Virus record (IMG/VR): IMGVR_UViG_3300037279_000315
Span: 1 to 28,722 of that record
From: a virus
Length of the DNA stretch: 28,722 bases
Strand: one strand, 5' to 3'
This document shows, one piece after another, positions 1 to 8,709 of the stretch. Below the pieces are notes generated by a model. The model searched no databases, was not told the origin of the DNA, and was given only the letters and a program-made list of their open reading frames with translations. The number at the start of each line of letters is the position of its first letter. The first letter of the stretch is position 1. A program made the position numbers and the translations under genes.

Positions 1-1279
1 TTAAAGTCTGACTATTAGAACCCTTACTTAAATGGCCATATCCTGGAAGTTCATCAGGAGACATTTGGAAGGTCGCGAGAATGTTCCTTGCAATTTGGTC
101 GTAAATGAATTCAAATGAATCATCTGCTTTATCGTTTGCAAATGAAAGCCAATCAATGCTCTCGGTTGGAGATATACCCATTAAAGGAGTACGGAATGAG
201 TTTTGTACACCATTAATACTTGCTTGAAACTCTTGTCTGAATTTCTCTAATGTAGGAGAATCAACGTCATCCGATTTAATGACCAATGCTCCACGAGTAG
301 CTCTACCATTTTGGAAATAAAGTCTTTTCCAGGTATCAATACTAATATGGGTAGTAATTGAAGAAATTGCAGTTTCAATTGGTGGTACAGGATATCCGTT
401 CTTTTCAACATCTGTACATGGATAGAAGTCGTGCATCAACAATTCTTCATGAGTGAAATACTGTTTTGCAATACCTTCTACTTGTTGACACCACGCATAC
501 TTATCTTCTCTAAGTTTATCGTAATCAATTCCGATTTTATCGCCAGTAATTCTTTCAAGTTCTTTAATGGCAAGAATTCTGGTATTAACTCCAGCCTGCT
601 CACCATTTCTTACTGTCTTAAAGATGGTGCCGGAATCGATTGGTCTAAAACGATTAAATGGGAATCTACCTTCTGCATCTGGTTCTGATTCTCTATCATA
701 GATGACCTCTGTACCCATCCAACCAAAAGTAAGAGCGTTCTCCACAGAAAGGGCCAAATACTGACTTAAAGTCATTTTTTGTTGGTTTTCAAGACCTTCT
801 GTATGACCGCAATTTAAGAGAATTGTTTCAAGTCTTTTAATTCGTTCTGTAACTTTTTCAAACTGTTCCGTATTTAAAAGTTTATAGAATTCAGGTTTGA
901 TTTTAATCTCAATACCTTTATCGAAACGATCGGCACGCTTCTTACCAAATTGGCTAATTTGACCTGCGCGAGTCCTTAAGATAGCAGCAACTAAGTGATC
1001 TTGAACCCTTACGAGTTTCAAAAGAGCATCTGGAATTTCATTTCTCTTAGCTTTAACTACACCGGCATAAGCATCGTTGTAATTTGGGCTTTCCATGAAG
1101 GTAAGCGCAGGAGCTCGTTCTGTGGCTTTTCCTATCGAATCATTTAATGCTTTTTGTAATGGACGTAAGGTGGTACTGTCAGCTTTTAACTGAGCAAGGG
1201 GATCCATGTTGATTTCAGCCGAAAGCGTCAGCGACATGTCTTTTTTTATTGCAGACTTTTCGTTATTTTCATCGCTCAT
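1..1279 (-). CDS. Phage portal protein (partial, C-terminus beyond left edge)
   Basis: The portal is the dodecameric ring at one head vertex through which the terminase pumps DNA and to which the neck and tail attach. Reading the minus strand from ATG at 1277-1279 gives 426 open codons with no stop before the window edge, so the C-terminal part is missing. Residues about 310-330 (WKRLYFQNGRATRGALVI) and the stretch about 400-426 (FQMSPDELPGYGHLSKGSNS) match the typical portal pattern in which a long helix is followed by an S-P-x-x-L-P-G-Y-G motif. The start lies 3 nt after the stop of the upstream structural gene, and GATGGG is the only ribosome-site-like sequence, so translation may be coupled. 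The location after terminase and a structural gene on the same strand supports a packaging/head operon. The first ~50 residues are charged and not recognisable. Confidence 0.88.
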   Translation of the reverse strand, partial: MSDENNEKSAIKKDMSLTLSAEINMDPLAQLKADSTTLRPLQKALNDSIGKATERAPALTFMESPNYNDAYAGVVKAKRNEIPDALLKLVRVQDHLVAAILRTRAGQISQFGKKRADRFDKGIEIKIKPEFYKLLNTEQFEKVTERIKRLETILLNCGHTEGLENQQKMTLSQYLALSVENALTFGWMGTEVIYDRESEPDAEGRFPFNRFRPIDSGTIFKTVRNGEQAGVNTRILAIKELERITGDKIGIDYDKLREDKYAWCQQVEGIAKQYFTHEELLMHDFYPCTDVEKNGYPVPPIETAISSITTHISIDTWKRLYFQNGRATRGALVIKSDDVDSPTLEKFRQEFQASINGVQNSFRTPLMGISPTESIDWLSFANDKADDSFEFIYDQIARNILATFQMSPDELPGYGHLSKGSNSQTL

Positions 1280-1282
1280 ATA

Positions 1283-2086
1283 TTAACCCATCGACGCGAA
1301 AAACAGATTTGCAGTAGTAGCGCTCATGTTTGTAACCGAAAGAGAGTAACATGGGCCAGCCATAAAAAATACTGCTGGTTGGGTTACCCCATTGACCTGA
1401 AATGGATTTAAAGCCATAGCCGTTCCATTATTATATATCACGGAGACCTGTTGATCGCTCTCAAAATAGATAAAGGCAGCTGGTTGATAGAAAAGTATTT
1501 CTTCATTGGTAGTATTAGTTGCAGCCTGCGACATAGTCACGTTAGTAACGTTCGTAAAACCAGAAAATGCAATAGTTGCATCCCCAGTACCGCTCACCAA
1601 AGTTAGAGTTCCAGGAGCAGATGGAGGTGTCGCTCCCCCTGTAGAGACTAATAAGGACCCGCTCACTATGGTTCCAGAAACAGTGAAGTTCAGTCCATTA
1701 CTACTATAAACGGCCCCAGCAGTCGCATTTGAGCCCGATACGGTGAAGTTGTATTGAATGGGGGCAATACTTAGAACGGTAGTTCCAACCGGGATTGAAG
1801 GTCCTACGATCAATTGATCTATAGCTATTCCTACAGGACTCCCGAATACAACCAAAAGAGGCGTACCGTTGATAGAATAGCTTCCAGAGTTCGTTATAGC
1901 GGAAAATGGATAAGGAACGATATTTGGGGTTGTTACCGAAGGAAGTACTTGAATTTGTTGATCATTTTCTATATTAAATGGAATTCCATTTATTTCTCTT
2001 AACCATTTAAAGTTATTTTGAGAAGGTACAGTAGTTGGGACTAAATCCGCGTAACTATTCAGAAAAAATTGTAGATTGGTTTTCAT
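1283..2086 (-). CDS. Beta-rich structural/decoration protein with an inserted NATAGA-type repeat domain
   Basis: 267 residues, rich in Ser, Thr, Gly, Val and Asn with few charges, typical of beta-sandwich virion proteins. Residues about 112-176 form a discrete segment beginning YNFTVSGSNATAGAVYSSNG and ending in SGTGDATIAFSG. This resembles a module I recall recurring in many structural proteins of environmental phages; its function is not known to me. The flanks (1-110 and 180-267) look like a separate domain interrupted by this module, since both contain a DQQ-[IV]-x-V strand (residues 42-47 and 211-216). It has no signal peptide and no membrane segment. AAGAGGT lies 5 nt upstream of the ATG, a good ribosome site. 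Its place between terminase and portal points to a head decoration, head fibre or neck protein. Specific role unknown. Confidence 0.6.
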   Translation of the reverse strand: MKTNLQFFLNSYADLVPTTVPSQNNFKWLREINGIPFNIENDQQIQVLPSVTTPNIVPYPFSAITNSGSYSINGTPLLVVFGSPVGIAIDQLIVGPSIPVGTTVLSIAPIQYNFTVSGSNATAGAVYSSNGLNFTVSGTIVSGSLLVSTGGATPPSAPGTLTLVSGTGDATIAFSGFTNVTNVTMSQAATNTTNEEILFYQPAAFIYFESDQQVSVIYNNGTAMALNPFQVNGVTQPAVFFMAGPCYSLSVTNMSATTANLFFASMG

Positions 2087-2120
2087 TAGGTATACCTCTT
2101 AGTAGTTAAGATTGGAAAAT

Positions 2121-3989
2121 TTACTCAAAGCTCCAATGGAAGCCCCCACGCTTGCCCGTACCACCCTTCACTGTGGCCTTACCGAGAGCCCTATCTAGTT
2201 CTCTTTGCATCATTTCATGTTGTTCAGGGGTATGTTTTTGTGCTTCTGGGATATTGGGTGCAGAAGGATCCATAGCCGTAATATTGGGTCTTTGAGGCCC
2301 ACTTAAAGGAAACATGTTCTGTGCCAAATATCTTAGGGAATCGCATATATCTGCAATACCAGCATCATCATCTGGAGTAGAAGTAACTTGTCCTTGACCA
2401 TCCAGTAAGAATCTATGTTTCATGATGGCGGTTCTGACTTTTTTAGTACCTTCTGTTTCTAATACTTTTAAAAGTCTTATACCGGTAGCAGTCATTATTT
2501 TACTTCTAACACTTCCGATACCACCCATTACATCCTTGGTAAATTTTGGACACGGCATTCCATTCCTAACAAATGCTTTAATATAGGCCGGAGCAGACGT
2601 ATCACAATACCATTTTCTTACATTGTATCTATCTTTAAAGTTTAATGCCACTGGAACCAAATCTTGTATTTCAAGTTTTGGACTAGCGAAACAATCTATG
2701 ACCCATACTTCACCATTTGGGGCAGTGACCATAGCCAAAATAACCGCATCATGGGTATGTCCCCAATCCACACCACAAGAAACGGGCAGATCTAACTGTC
2801 TTATAATAGCGTAAATATTTTCTACGGTAATATTGGAAGGGGCCTTAGTACCAATTAAAGTTTCATACGCTTTCTTTATAGAAATCACGTTTCCTACATC
2901 AATTTTATCAGAGTATCTTGGGTAAACCAATCCTTCAGAACCCGGCTTCCAACACATTAATTCTGCAGAGGCTACATCAGAATCATTCTCCGCAAATTTC
3001 TGTATAACGCTCGTGATTGGTTTATAAAATCCACCAGTAGCAGTTTGTGGTTTCTCAGAAAGCCTAGTTCTACATACGGGAAGTAATTTACAGCCTACGC
3101 AGCCAGCATGAACATTTGGTAGCAAATCATACTTAACTTTCTCGATATCTGGAAGGCCATTAAATTCTTCTCCAGAAATTTGTATCAAGGGCAGTCCCTT
3201 CGCAACAAACATGTCTTTTTTTGGCAATTCTGGTTTATGTCTTGAAGTTGGGCATGCCTCTGTAACATCAAGGATATTCCAATTTAAAACTTTATAATTG
3301 GTTTCTGGCGCTGCATCTAAAGCATCTTGCATGTTACCAAAACTATATTTTCTAGTACTAAGATAGACCTTTATGCCATGAAATCCACGACTATATCCTG
3401 TTATATTTACCGCTTGCTTAATTGCCTTTTTATCGGCCAAGTCTAACTCATCTAGAAATAAAAAATTGGCATGCAAACTGTTCATACCCTTAGCGGTACA
3501 AATAACGATTTTAATGAAAGGGGTTTCTCCATTGGGAGTCCTGTATTGAATAGTACGCTTGTTTTGCGTCATATTCTCCCAGCCGCTGATTTCTAATAGG
3601 GCCGAGATCTTCATTACGAAATCGTTAATGTAACCAATTGCTACTGCCGATTGCGTTTCTGTAGCTGCACCATGAGCAACAGTTCTGGAAAAGTGCAACA
3701 TCAATAAAAGTTCTAGAATAGCAACCGAAACGGTTTTCATTCCTTCTCGGCAAGACATTAGAATGAACCCAGGATTTATATCTCCAGAATTATTTTTTGC
3801 TGTATGGTATACCTGCCATATAGCATCTAGGGGTGAAGTGTTAGAATCGGGATCGGTTATTTCGAGAGGTAGTTCGAGATCGAGGAACATCCTAGCCCAA
3901 TCCTTAACATCATCTGCACAGGTAAGAGGCGAGAACATGAGTTCCGCCATTTCCTTTTTTTGATCTTCATTTAGAGATTTAAAATTCAT
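2121..3989 (-). CDS. terL: Terminase large subunit (packaging ATPase-nuclease)
   Basis: This is the motor that translocates DNA through the portal and cuts the concatemer. ATPase domain: a degenerate Walker A at residues about 79-87 (SCREGMKTV), Walker B at 176-182 (FLFLDEL, with D180 and E181), and the S-T coupling motif at 211-212. RNase H-fold nuclease domain: D408 in CGVDWG, D463 in WYCDTSA and D541/D550 in DDDAGIADICDSLRYL give the expected acidic residues. Length (622) is within the large end of the family. A cysteine cluster in the linker, C297-x2-C300-x5-C306, with C246 nearby, could bind a metal; this is not a general feature of terminases. The C-terminal 60 residues are Pro/Gly-rich. 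The gene begins 8 nt after the chaperonin stop, apparently in the same operon. No strong ribosome site is visible before the ATG. Confidence 0.88.
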   Translation of the reverse strand: MNFKSLNEDQKKEMAELMFSPLTCADDVKDWARMFLDLELPLEITDPDSNTSPLDAIWQVYHTAKNNSGDINPGFILMSCREGMKTVSVAILELLLMLHFSRTVAHGAATETQSAVAIGYINDFVMKISALLEISGWENMTQNKRTIQYRTPNGETPFIKIVICTAKGMNSLHANFLFLDELDLADKKAIKQAVNITGYSRGFHGIKVYLSTRKYSFGNMQDALDAAPETNYKVLNWNILDVTEACPTSRHKPELPKKDMFVAKGLPLIQISGEEFNGLPDIEKVKYDLLPNVHAGCVGCKLLPVCRTRLSEKPQTATGGFYKPITSVIQKFAENDSDVASAELMCWKPGSEGLVYPRYSDKIDVGNVISIKKAYETLIGTKAPSNITVENIYAIIRQLDLPVSCGVDWGHTHDAVILAMVTAPNGEVWVIDCFASPKLEIQDLVPVALNFKDRYNVRKWYCDTSAPAYIKAFVRNGMPCPKFTKDVMGGIGSVRSKIMTATGIRLLKVLETEGTKKVRTAIMKHRFLLDGQGQVTSTPDDDAGIADICDSLRYLAQNMFPLSGPQRPNITAMDPSAPNIPEAQKHTPEQHEMMQRELDRALGKATVKGGTGKRGGFHWSFE

Positions 3990-3997
3990 TTTTATTA

Positions 3998-5785
3998 TTA
4001 CAGCCCACGAGCCCTATTTAGGGCGGGATTCTGATAAGCATCTGGATTCTGACTTACCTTACGCCACTCCTCGTCTAGACTCGCTTCTTTGCGCTCGAAA
4101 TCACCATCCCTTGGGTGAACAACAATTCCTCCTAGAGTTCCAAGCACGCCTGCAATTTCAACTGAATTTCTTAAAGCTTCGCTTACAGCCTTACAAGCAT
4201 CAAAAAGTCCCAACTCTTCGGGTTTTCCGAATACTTGGTTTTCGATATCATAAACGTCTTCTGGGTTATTAACTAGGTGTGCAAGTACTTCAGAGGCTTG
4301 CTCTTCGTTATATCCAGCATTTTCCAATAATCGATTTACAACACTGACCAAAGAAGGCATAAGAATTTCTCGTGCAGGATCCCCTTCTGCCAATTCTTCT
4401 GAAATTTTTAGTGCCATATTAAGAATTACCCGTCCTCCTCCTGGAAGGATTCCATTGGTAAGACTGCTTCTAATAGAACACACCGCATCTTCAGCCCGAT
4501 CACATCGTTCCTTAATATCGCCTGGAGAAGAGCCTACAACTGTAAGTTTTGCAATCCCAGACGTAATTTTTCCAATACGCTCTTCTAACCAAGAAGATTC
4601 TGCTTTTGATTCTGCTCTCTTAAGTTGTTTTTCGAGTTCTTCGGCACGATATTCAATATTGAATTCATCTGGTGTGCCATCTAAGGTACTTCTAAAGCGA
4701 GTAGACTCAAAACTTTCCATTCCACTTCCTAAATCTTCAAGCGTAGCCTCATGAATCTGATTTTTAAGACCAAACACTTTTGCTCCAGTAAAAGCTGCCA
4801 AATCGACCAACCAATGACTTTGGGCGTTCATGAATTGTGCCATAGGAGCCTTAATTGGGAGTACCCGTAGAGTTCCTTTTTGTTCGAAGTTAAAAGAAAG
4901 AGTTGAGATTACAGATTCTGAAAATCCATTAGCAACCAATACGATGCTTTTCAAGTCTTTTCCTGCCGCAGGATCTTCTTGGATTCTAGCCTCAATCGCA
5001 TTAAAAAGAGGGCTCAACGATAATAGGTCTTGTATAGCGCCATCAAAAATTATAAATTTTGGGTTTTCCAAATAACAGCGTTGATTTCCCTGATCGTTGA
5101 TAAAACTAGTAAAGTATTTACCATTACTTTCCTCAAGACCAATTGGAATTGGGTATCCCTTAATTCGTTCAACCTTATAACCACTTGGACCAGGAAGTTC
5201 TCGGATTGTAACGTGACTATTTTCGCCAAATCCAACTTCTTCAAAACATTTAAGTACAGCCTCCGCAAGAACCTTTTCTCCATTAACACTGACCGTAGCC
5301 ACCTTTAATAATAATTCTTTGGATTCCTGAGTTACTGGAATGCTCTGTTCTTTAATGTAGGGTAGCAGTATTTCTTCCATAACTTTTTTAATACGTCTTA
5401 CGGTTTTCTGTGGACTTTCTTTGGGATTTCTTTCACAAAAACCAAAGATGTTTTTGATTAGTTCATTCGCTAAAACTGCGGTTGTAGTCGTACCATCCCC
5501 AGCTTCATTTGCGGTTCTAAGTGAACAAGATCTAGCGACCTCAATAATACTATGCTTAAATGAATTTTGATGAGCCATCGATTGGAATACAGAAATTCCG
5601 TCTTTGCTAATACGATCCGAAATGTCCTGGTGGTCCGACTCCAAAAGGCAAAGTTTGCCTCCGGGTCCTAAAGTGGCACCAACTAACAGACTGATATCGT
5701 TCATAGTTTCCAATACGATTGATTTAATTTTTTCTTTGTCTGCCAGATAAAGTTTAGGTGCCGTTTTTGCCTTACGATAAGCCAT
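3998..5785 (-). CDS. GroEL-type (group I) chaperonin, phage-encoded
   Basis: A 595-residue homologue of the ring chaperonin that encloses unfolded proteins using ATP. Equatorial-domain motifs are clear: TLGPGGK at 38-44, SKDGIS at 60-65, AGDGTTTTAV at 95-104 and LPGGG at 447-451. The aspartates equivalent to E. coli D52, D87 and D398 are present as D62, D97 and D433, so ATP hydrolysis is probably intact. The intermediate and apical regions also align (KVATVSVNGE at 161-170; HEATLEDLG at 345-353; ERIGKITSG at 402-410). It lacks the GGM tail of bacterial GroEL and ends in NPALNRARGL. GGAG precedes the ATG, and the start overlaps the end of the 85-residue gene by 14 nt. Lying beside terminase and portal, it probably folds head proteins. 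Divergence from bacterial GroEL argues against recent acquisition from a host. Confidence 0.93.
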   Translation of the reverse strand: MAYRKAKTAPKLYLADKEKIKSIVLETMNDISLLVGATLGPGGKLCLLESDHQDISDRISKDGISVFQSMAHQNSFKHSIIEVARSCSLRTANEAGDGTTTTAVLANELIKNIFGFCERNPKESPQKTVRRIKKVMEEILLPYIKEQSIPVTQESKELLLKVATVSVNGEKVLAEAVLKCFEEVGFGENSHVTIRELPGPSGYKVERIKGYPIPIGLEESNGKYFTSFINDQGNQRCYLENPKFIIFDGAIQDLLSLSPLFNAIEARIQEDPAAGKDLKSIVLVANGFSESVISTLSFNFEQKGTLRVLPIKAPMAQFMNAQSHWLVDLAAFTGAKVFGLKNQIHEATLEDLGSGMESFESTRFRSTLDGTPDEFNIEYRAEELEKQLKRAESKAESSWLEERIGKITSGIAKLTVVGSSPGDIKERCDRAEDAVCSIRSSLTNGILPGGGRVILNMALKISEELAEGDPAREILMPSLVSVVNRLLENAGYNEEQASEVLAHLVNNPEDVYDIENQVFGKPEELGLFDACKAVSEALRNSVEIAGVLGTLGGIVVHPRDGDFERKEASLDEEWRKVSQNPDAYQNPALNRARGL

Positions 5786-6029
5786 TTGTTTTCTCCAAAA
5801 CTTCTTTTAGTGTAATAAAATCAATATCATGATCCGTAGGAAGACCAATAATTGGGACTCGCCTATTGACATTCCCAAGAACTTCTTTGAAAGCTTGCGA
5901 TAATTCATTAAGAATTCCGCTGTCGAGATCGTCGCCTCTCACAATAATGGCCAATGGTTCTCCATTTTCCGGTTTGATAATTTTTGTTTCACAAGTTTTT
6001 AGGTATTCAAGAATAGAATCGTTAGCCAT
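5772..6029 (-). CDS. Unknown small protein, first gene of the minus-strand operon
   Basis: 85 residues, not recognised. It is acidic with alternating predicted strand and helix: a strand around LAIIVRG (27-33), a helix around LNELSQAFKEVLGN (40-53), a strand RVPIIGLP (57-64) and an ending DFITLKEVLEK. It resembles in outline the many small phage proteins with a strand-helix-strand core, but I cannot assign a family. AAGGAG lies 5 nt upstream of the ATG. Because it directly precedes and overlaps the chaperonin gene, a GroES-like role was considered; the GroES mobile loop (GGI-x-x-P/T) is absent, and a better GroES candidate lies at 8952. Confidence 0.7.
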   Translation of the reverse strand: MANDSILEYLKTCETKIIKPENGEPLAIIVRGDDLDSGILNELSQAFKEVLGNVNRRVPIIGLPTDHDIDFITLKEVLEKTNGLS

Positions 6030-6051
6030 TATAATCTCCTTGGTCTTTAAA

Positions 6052-6062
6052 TATGTATATCA
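6052..6062 (-). promoter_or_regulatory. Extended -10 promoter candidate for the minus-strand head operon
   Basis: On the minus strand the sequence reads CGTGATATACATA, which contains a TG-N-TATACA extended -10 element. No convincing -35 box lies 16-18 nt upstream. The predicted start of transcription leaves a leader of about 15-20 nt carrying AAGGAG before the ATG at 6029. The region is the divergent gap between the two transcription blocks, so a promoter is expected here. The motif is short and AT-rich, so chance matches are common. Confidence 0.45.
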
Positions 6063-6073
6063 CGAGAATTTAT

Positions 6074-6102
6074 TTGTATTTTAACATTTTTAGAGTTATA
6101 TT
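6074..6102 (+). promoter_or_regulatory. Sigma-70-like promoter, apparently leaderless, for the helicase gene
   Basis: TTGTAT (6074-6079), a 17-nt spacer, then TATATT (6097-6102). The GTG start codon at 6110 is 7 nt after the -10 box, which is about where transcription would begin. No Shine-Dalgarno sequence precedes the GTG (TTCCTATAA). The geometry matches the candidates at 12795, 20235 and 25286. Confidence 0.5.
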
Positions 6103-6109
6103 CCTATAA

Positions 6110-7618
6110 GTGGACGTAACTATAGTATCTCCCATTAAAGCCTATATATCGAATTATACAGAAGATGAACTTTATTCCCTAAGGAAAGAGCTCACTTATA
6201 CCAATACCGCTATTCAGCATCTAATTAAGAGACATTCCGACAACTGGCGATGGAAAAATCAGAATATAAATTCTTGGGAAGCCCATCTAGAAGGTCTTAA
6301 AAAGGATCTAAAGAAATGTTTGGTATTCGAGGACGAACAAGGCTTCTATATTAGGCCAGGATCCATACCTCATTTATCAACTTTCAATTTACAAGTCGTA
6401 AACAACGTCCAGTACAAAAACTTCACCAAAATTCCTTGGAAGAACCCATTCAAATTTGAATTACATCCCTACCAAAAAGATTCTGTAAAGAATTTGATCG
6501 CGGAAAGACATGGAAATGTCAGTATTACTACAGGAGGAGGGAAAAGTGCTATAATATTAAACCTTTGTAAGGAAATGGGCTTAAGAGCCTGCATCGTAGT
6601 TCCTGGTAAAGGAATATTCCATGAATCTATTGAAAATTTTGAACATCATTTAGGTAAGAAAAATGTAGGCTATTTAGGAGACGGAAAAAAGAAGTACGAT
6701 AAAAGATTTACGATTGCTATTGGAGACTCTCTTGCGAATATTAAGGAGGGAACTCCAGAATACGAATTCTTCTCGAATTTGGATGTATTGATTGTAGACG
6801 AATCCCATACTTTTGCGGCAGAATCCTTAGAGACAATCTGCCATGGAATTCTTGGTAAAATTCCCTACCGTATGTTTTTATCGGCAACCCAAAGCCGTGG
6901 AGATGGAAGTCTCCCACTATTACAGTCAATTATTGGCAAAACAGTATACGAATTAACGACTCAGGAAGGAGTTGAAAAAGGGTACATCTGTGCACACGAG
7001 TTTAGGGTAGTGTCTTTAGAATCTTCTAATCCAAGTTTCAGCGCTAATGACGGTCTTGCCCAAAAAAGGGCTCATTTTTTAAATAATAAAAATATAGCTT
7101 CTTTTATTGCAAAATTAGCCAATGCAACTGCTATTTCTCAAGGAAAACAAACTCTTGTTTTATGTGAAGAACTTAGCCAGATAGCCATGCTAATTCCTCT
7201 TCTGGAAATTCCTTATGCTATTGCACATAGCGAAAAGAATACCAAAAGACTCGCAGAATTGGGCCTACAAAAAGTAAAGGTCTCAGACAGTATTGAAAAA
7301 TTCAATAAAAATGAAGTTAAGGTTCTAATTGGTACAAGTTGCCTACATGTGGGAGTAAATATATTTCCATGTCATTCTGTAGTAAATTGGTTTGGTGGAG
7401 CAAGCGATATCAAGGTAAAGCAGGCCGCCGTAGGCCGCAGCGTTAGGTTCGGAAAATCGAATCCTTGGGCGTCTAAGTGCATACCCAAAGATAAAGCAAT
7501 TATCTACGATTTCCAGATTTTAAATAATCGTACTATGGAAAGACACTTGCAATCACGAATAGAATGCTACTTGGATAGCGGACAAAACCTCATTAAATAC
7601 ATTAAATTAAAGACTTAA
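6110..7618 (+). CDS. Superfamily 2 DNA helicase, UvsW-like
   Basis: A 502-residue DEAD/DEAH-type helicase. Visible motifs: a Q-motif-like LHPYQKDSV (118-126); motif I TTGGGKSA (140-147); motif II VDESH (229-233); motif III FLSATQS (256-262); motif V about 407-418 (IGTSCLHVGVNI); and motif VI QAAVGRSVRFGK (438-449) with the arginine pair. The layout, with a ~115-residue N-terminal part before the helicase core, resembles T4 UvsW, which unwinds branched DNA and switches replication from origin- to recombination-dependent mode. That role fits the SbcCD-like and RuvC-like genes downstream. The first ATG would remove the N-terminal domain, so the GTG at 6110 is preferred; it follows a -35/-10 pair by only 7 nt and has no ribosome site. 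First gene of the plus-strand block. Confidence 0.85.
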   Translation: MDVTIVSPIKAYISNYTEDELYSLRKELTYTNTAIQHLIKRHSDNWRWKNQNINSWEAHLEGLKKDLKKCLVFEDEQGFYIRPGSIPHLSTFNLQVVNNVQYKNFTKIPWKNPFKFELHPYQKDSVKNLIAERHGNVSITTGGGKSAIILNLCKEMGLRACIVVPGKGIFHESIENFEHHLGKKNVGYLGDGKKKYDKRFTIAIGDSLANIKEGTPEYEFFSNLDVLIVDESHTFAAESLETICHGILGKIPYRMFLSATQSRGDGSLPLLQSIIGKTVYELTTQEGVEKGYICAHEFRVVSLESSNPSFSANDGLAQKRAHFLNNKNIASFIAKLANATAISQGKQTLVLCEELSQIAMLIPLLEIPYAIAHSEKNTKRLAELGLQKVKVSDSIEKFNKNEVKVLIGTSCLHVGVNIFPCHSVVNWFGGASDIKVKQAAVGRSVRFGKSNPWASKCIPKDKAIIYDFQILNNRTMERHLQSRIECYLDSGQNLIKYIKLKT

Positions 7619-7628
7619 TTAAAATCCA

Positions 7629-7638
7629 TGATATATAT
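7629..7638 (+). promoter_or_regulatory. Extended -10 promoter candidate before the sigma-like gene
   Basis: CATGATATATATC contains TG-A-TATATA at 7629-7637 and lies 33 nt before the ATG at 7670. No clear -35 box is seen. It resembles CATGATATAATC at 19606-19617. The leader would carry AAAGGA as ribosome site. Short AT-rich motif, so moderate support only. Confidence 0.35.
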
Positions 7639-7669
7639 CTTTTAAGACAGCAACTTAAAGGAACATATT

Positions 7670-8707
7670 ATGGCAAGACAACCTAGCAAAAAGTGGAAAG
7701 ACTCTCATGATCCGTCTTTTGCCCAGTTAGCACTCGAAATTCAAAAAGCAATTGAACGCAATAAAGACGGTACTACCCAAAAAGAACAAGTAGAGGAATT
7801 GGTATCGGCAGAGCAGGATTTTCACGCATTGGTACTGAGTTACCGAATAAGTACTGAAATCTACAAAAGGTTTATTCAACTAATTCGAATTACAAACAAC
7901 AATATCTTATCTGCTAGACCTTATTTTAGGGAATCCTCCATAACTTTTTCTGAAAAAATTACTCCTGCCTTAAAAACAAAGGATCCAGAGGCACTAAAGA
8001 AATTTAATGTAAACTACCATTTTGTTAAATTCTGCAAAGATCATTGGATTGGACTCTGGCCAAAGAAGATTGAAATGCTATATCAAAGGGTTAAGAAGGC
8101 AAGAACCATCCTTATTGAAAACAACATGCCATTAGCTGTGAACCGGGCTAAAATTTTCTATAGAAGCACGCCTAAAGGCCATCTAAGTTTTATGGATTTA
8201 GTTGAGGTAAGTTCCATGGGACTTGCTGCTGGTATTGATAAGTACACCGGCTCATACAAAAAGAATTACATGGGGGTAGCCATTGGTCGCATCGTTGGTA
8301 ACCTAATCGACGCATACAGTGAGACCGTAATGCACTTTTATCCCTCAGATCGAAGAATCCTATACAGGGCCAACAGTATCCGTGGCAGGCAAGGAATTAC
8401 GGATATAGAGGAGTTGACTAAAGCAGTCAATGAAAGTTTCGTAAAAGATCTTGAAGAAGGAAGAACCGCACCAAAACCAGTTACGGCCTCAGATCTATGG
8501 TATTTGATGTCTGCAGCTAGTCTTATTTCATCTGATTCAAATGATGGGGAAGAAGGGTTTGGGGTCTACAGTTATACTCCCGATAAAGCCGAAAATGCGG
8601 AAGAGACACTTAGCAAGAAACAACAAACTGAGCAAATTTCTGAAATTTCAAGAAGTATGCCGCTTATAAACCAAAAGGTGTTGAGACTTAAGGGTATTGA
8701 AATTTAA
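7670..8707 (+). CDS. Sigma-70-family RNA polymerase sigma factor lacking region 4.2
   Basis: A 345-residue transcription initiation factor. Residues about 140-220 form sigma region 2: VKKARTILIENNMPLAVNRA (141-160) corresponds to region 2.1, and SFMDLVEVSSMGLAAGIDKY (173-192) to the core-binding 2.2 segment, followed by the -10 recognition part. Residues about 226-290 look like region 3, including DLWYLMSAASLISSD. The protein then ends at SRSMPLINQKVLRLKGIEI, which corresponds to region 4.1, so the -35-binding helix-turn-helix (region 4.2) is absent. The 47 nt after the stop encode no continuation, so this is not a simple frameshift. The N-terminal 130 residues are not recognised. T4 gp55 is a precedent for a phage late sigma without region 4. 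AAAGGA precedes the ATG. Confidence 0.8.
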   Translation: MARQPSKKWKDSHDPSFAQLALEIQKAIERNKDGTTQKEQVEELVSAEQDFHALVLSYRISTEIYKRFIQLIRITNNNILSARPYFRESSITFSEKITPALKTKDPEALKKFNVNYHFVKFCKDHWIGLWPKKIEMLYQRVKKARTILIENNMPLAVNRAKIFYRSTPKGHLSFMDLVEVSSMGLAAGIDKYTGSYKKNYMGVAIGRIVGNLIDAYSETVMHFYPSDRRILYRANSIRGRQGITDIEELTKAVNESFVKDLEEGRTAPKPVTASDLWYLMSAASLISSDSNDGEEGFGVYSYTPDKAENAEETLSKKQQTEQISEISRSMPLINQKVLRLKGIEI

Positions 8708-8709
8708 TG

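Noticed and set aside
431-688. Plus-strand ORF of 85 codons within the portal gene
   Set aside because: Antisense to clear portal sequence; Phe/Ser/Asn-rich composition typical of reverse-strand AT-rich coding DNA.
5772-6029. 85-residue protein as a GroES-like partner because it adjoins the chaperonin gene
   Set aside because: It lacks the mobile-loop GGI motif and the GroES strand order; the 110-residue protein at 8952 fits far better.
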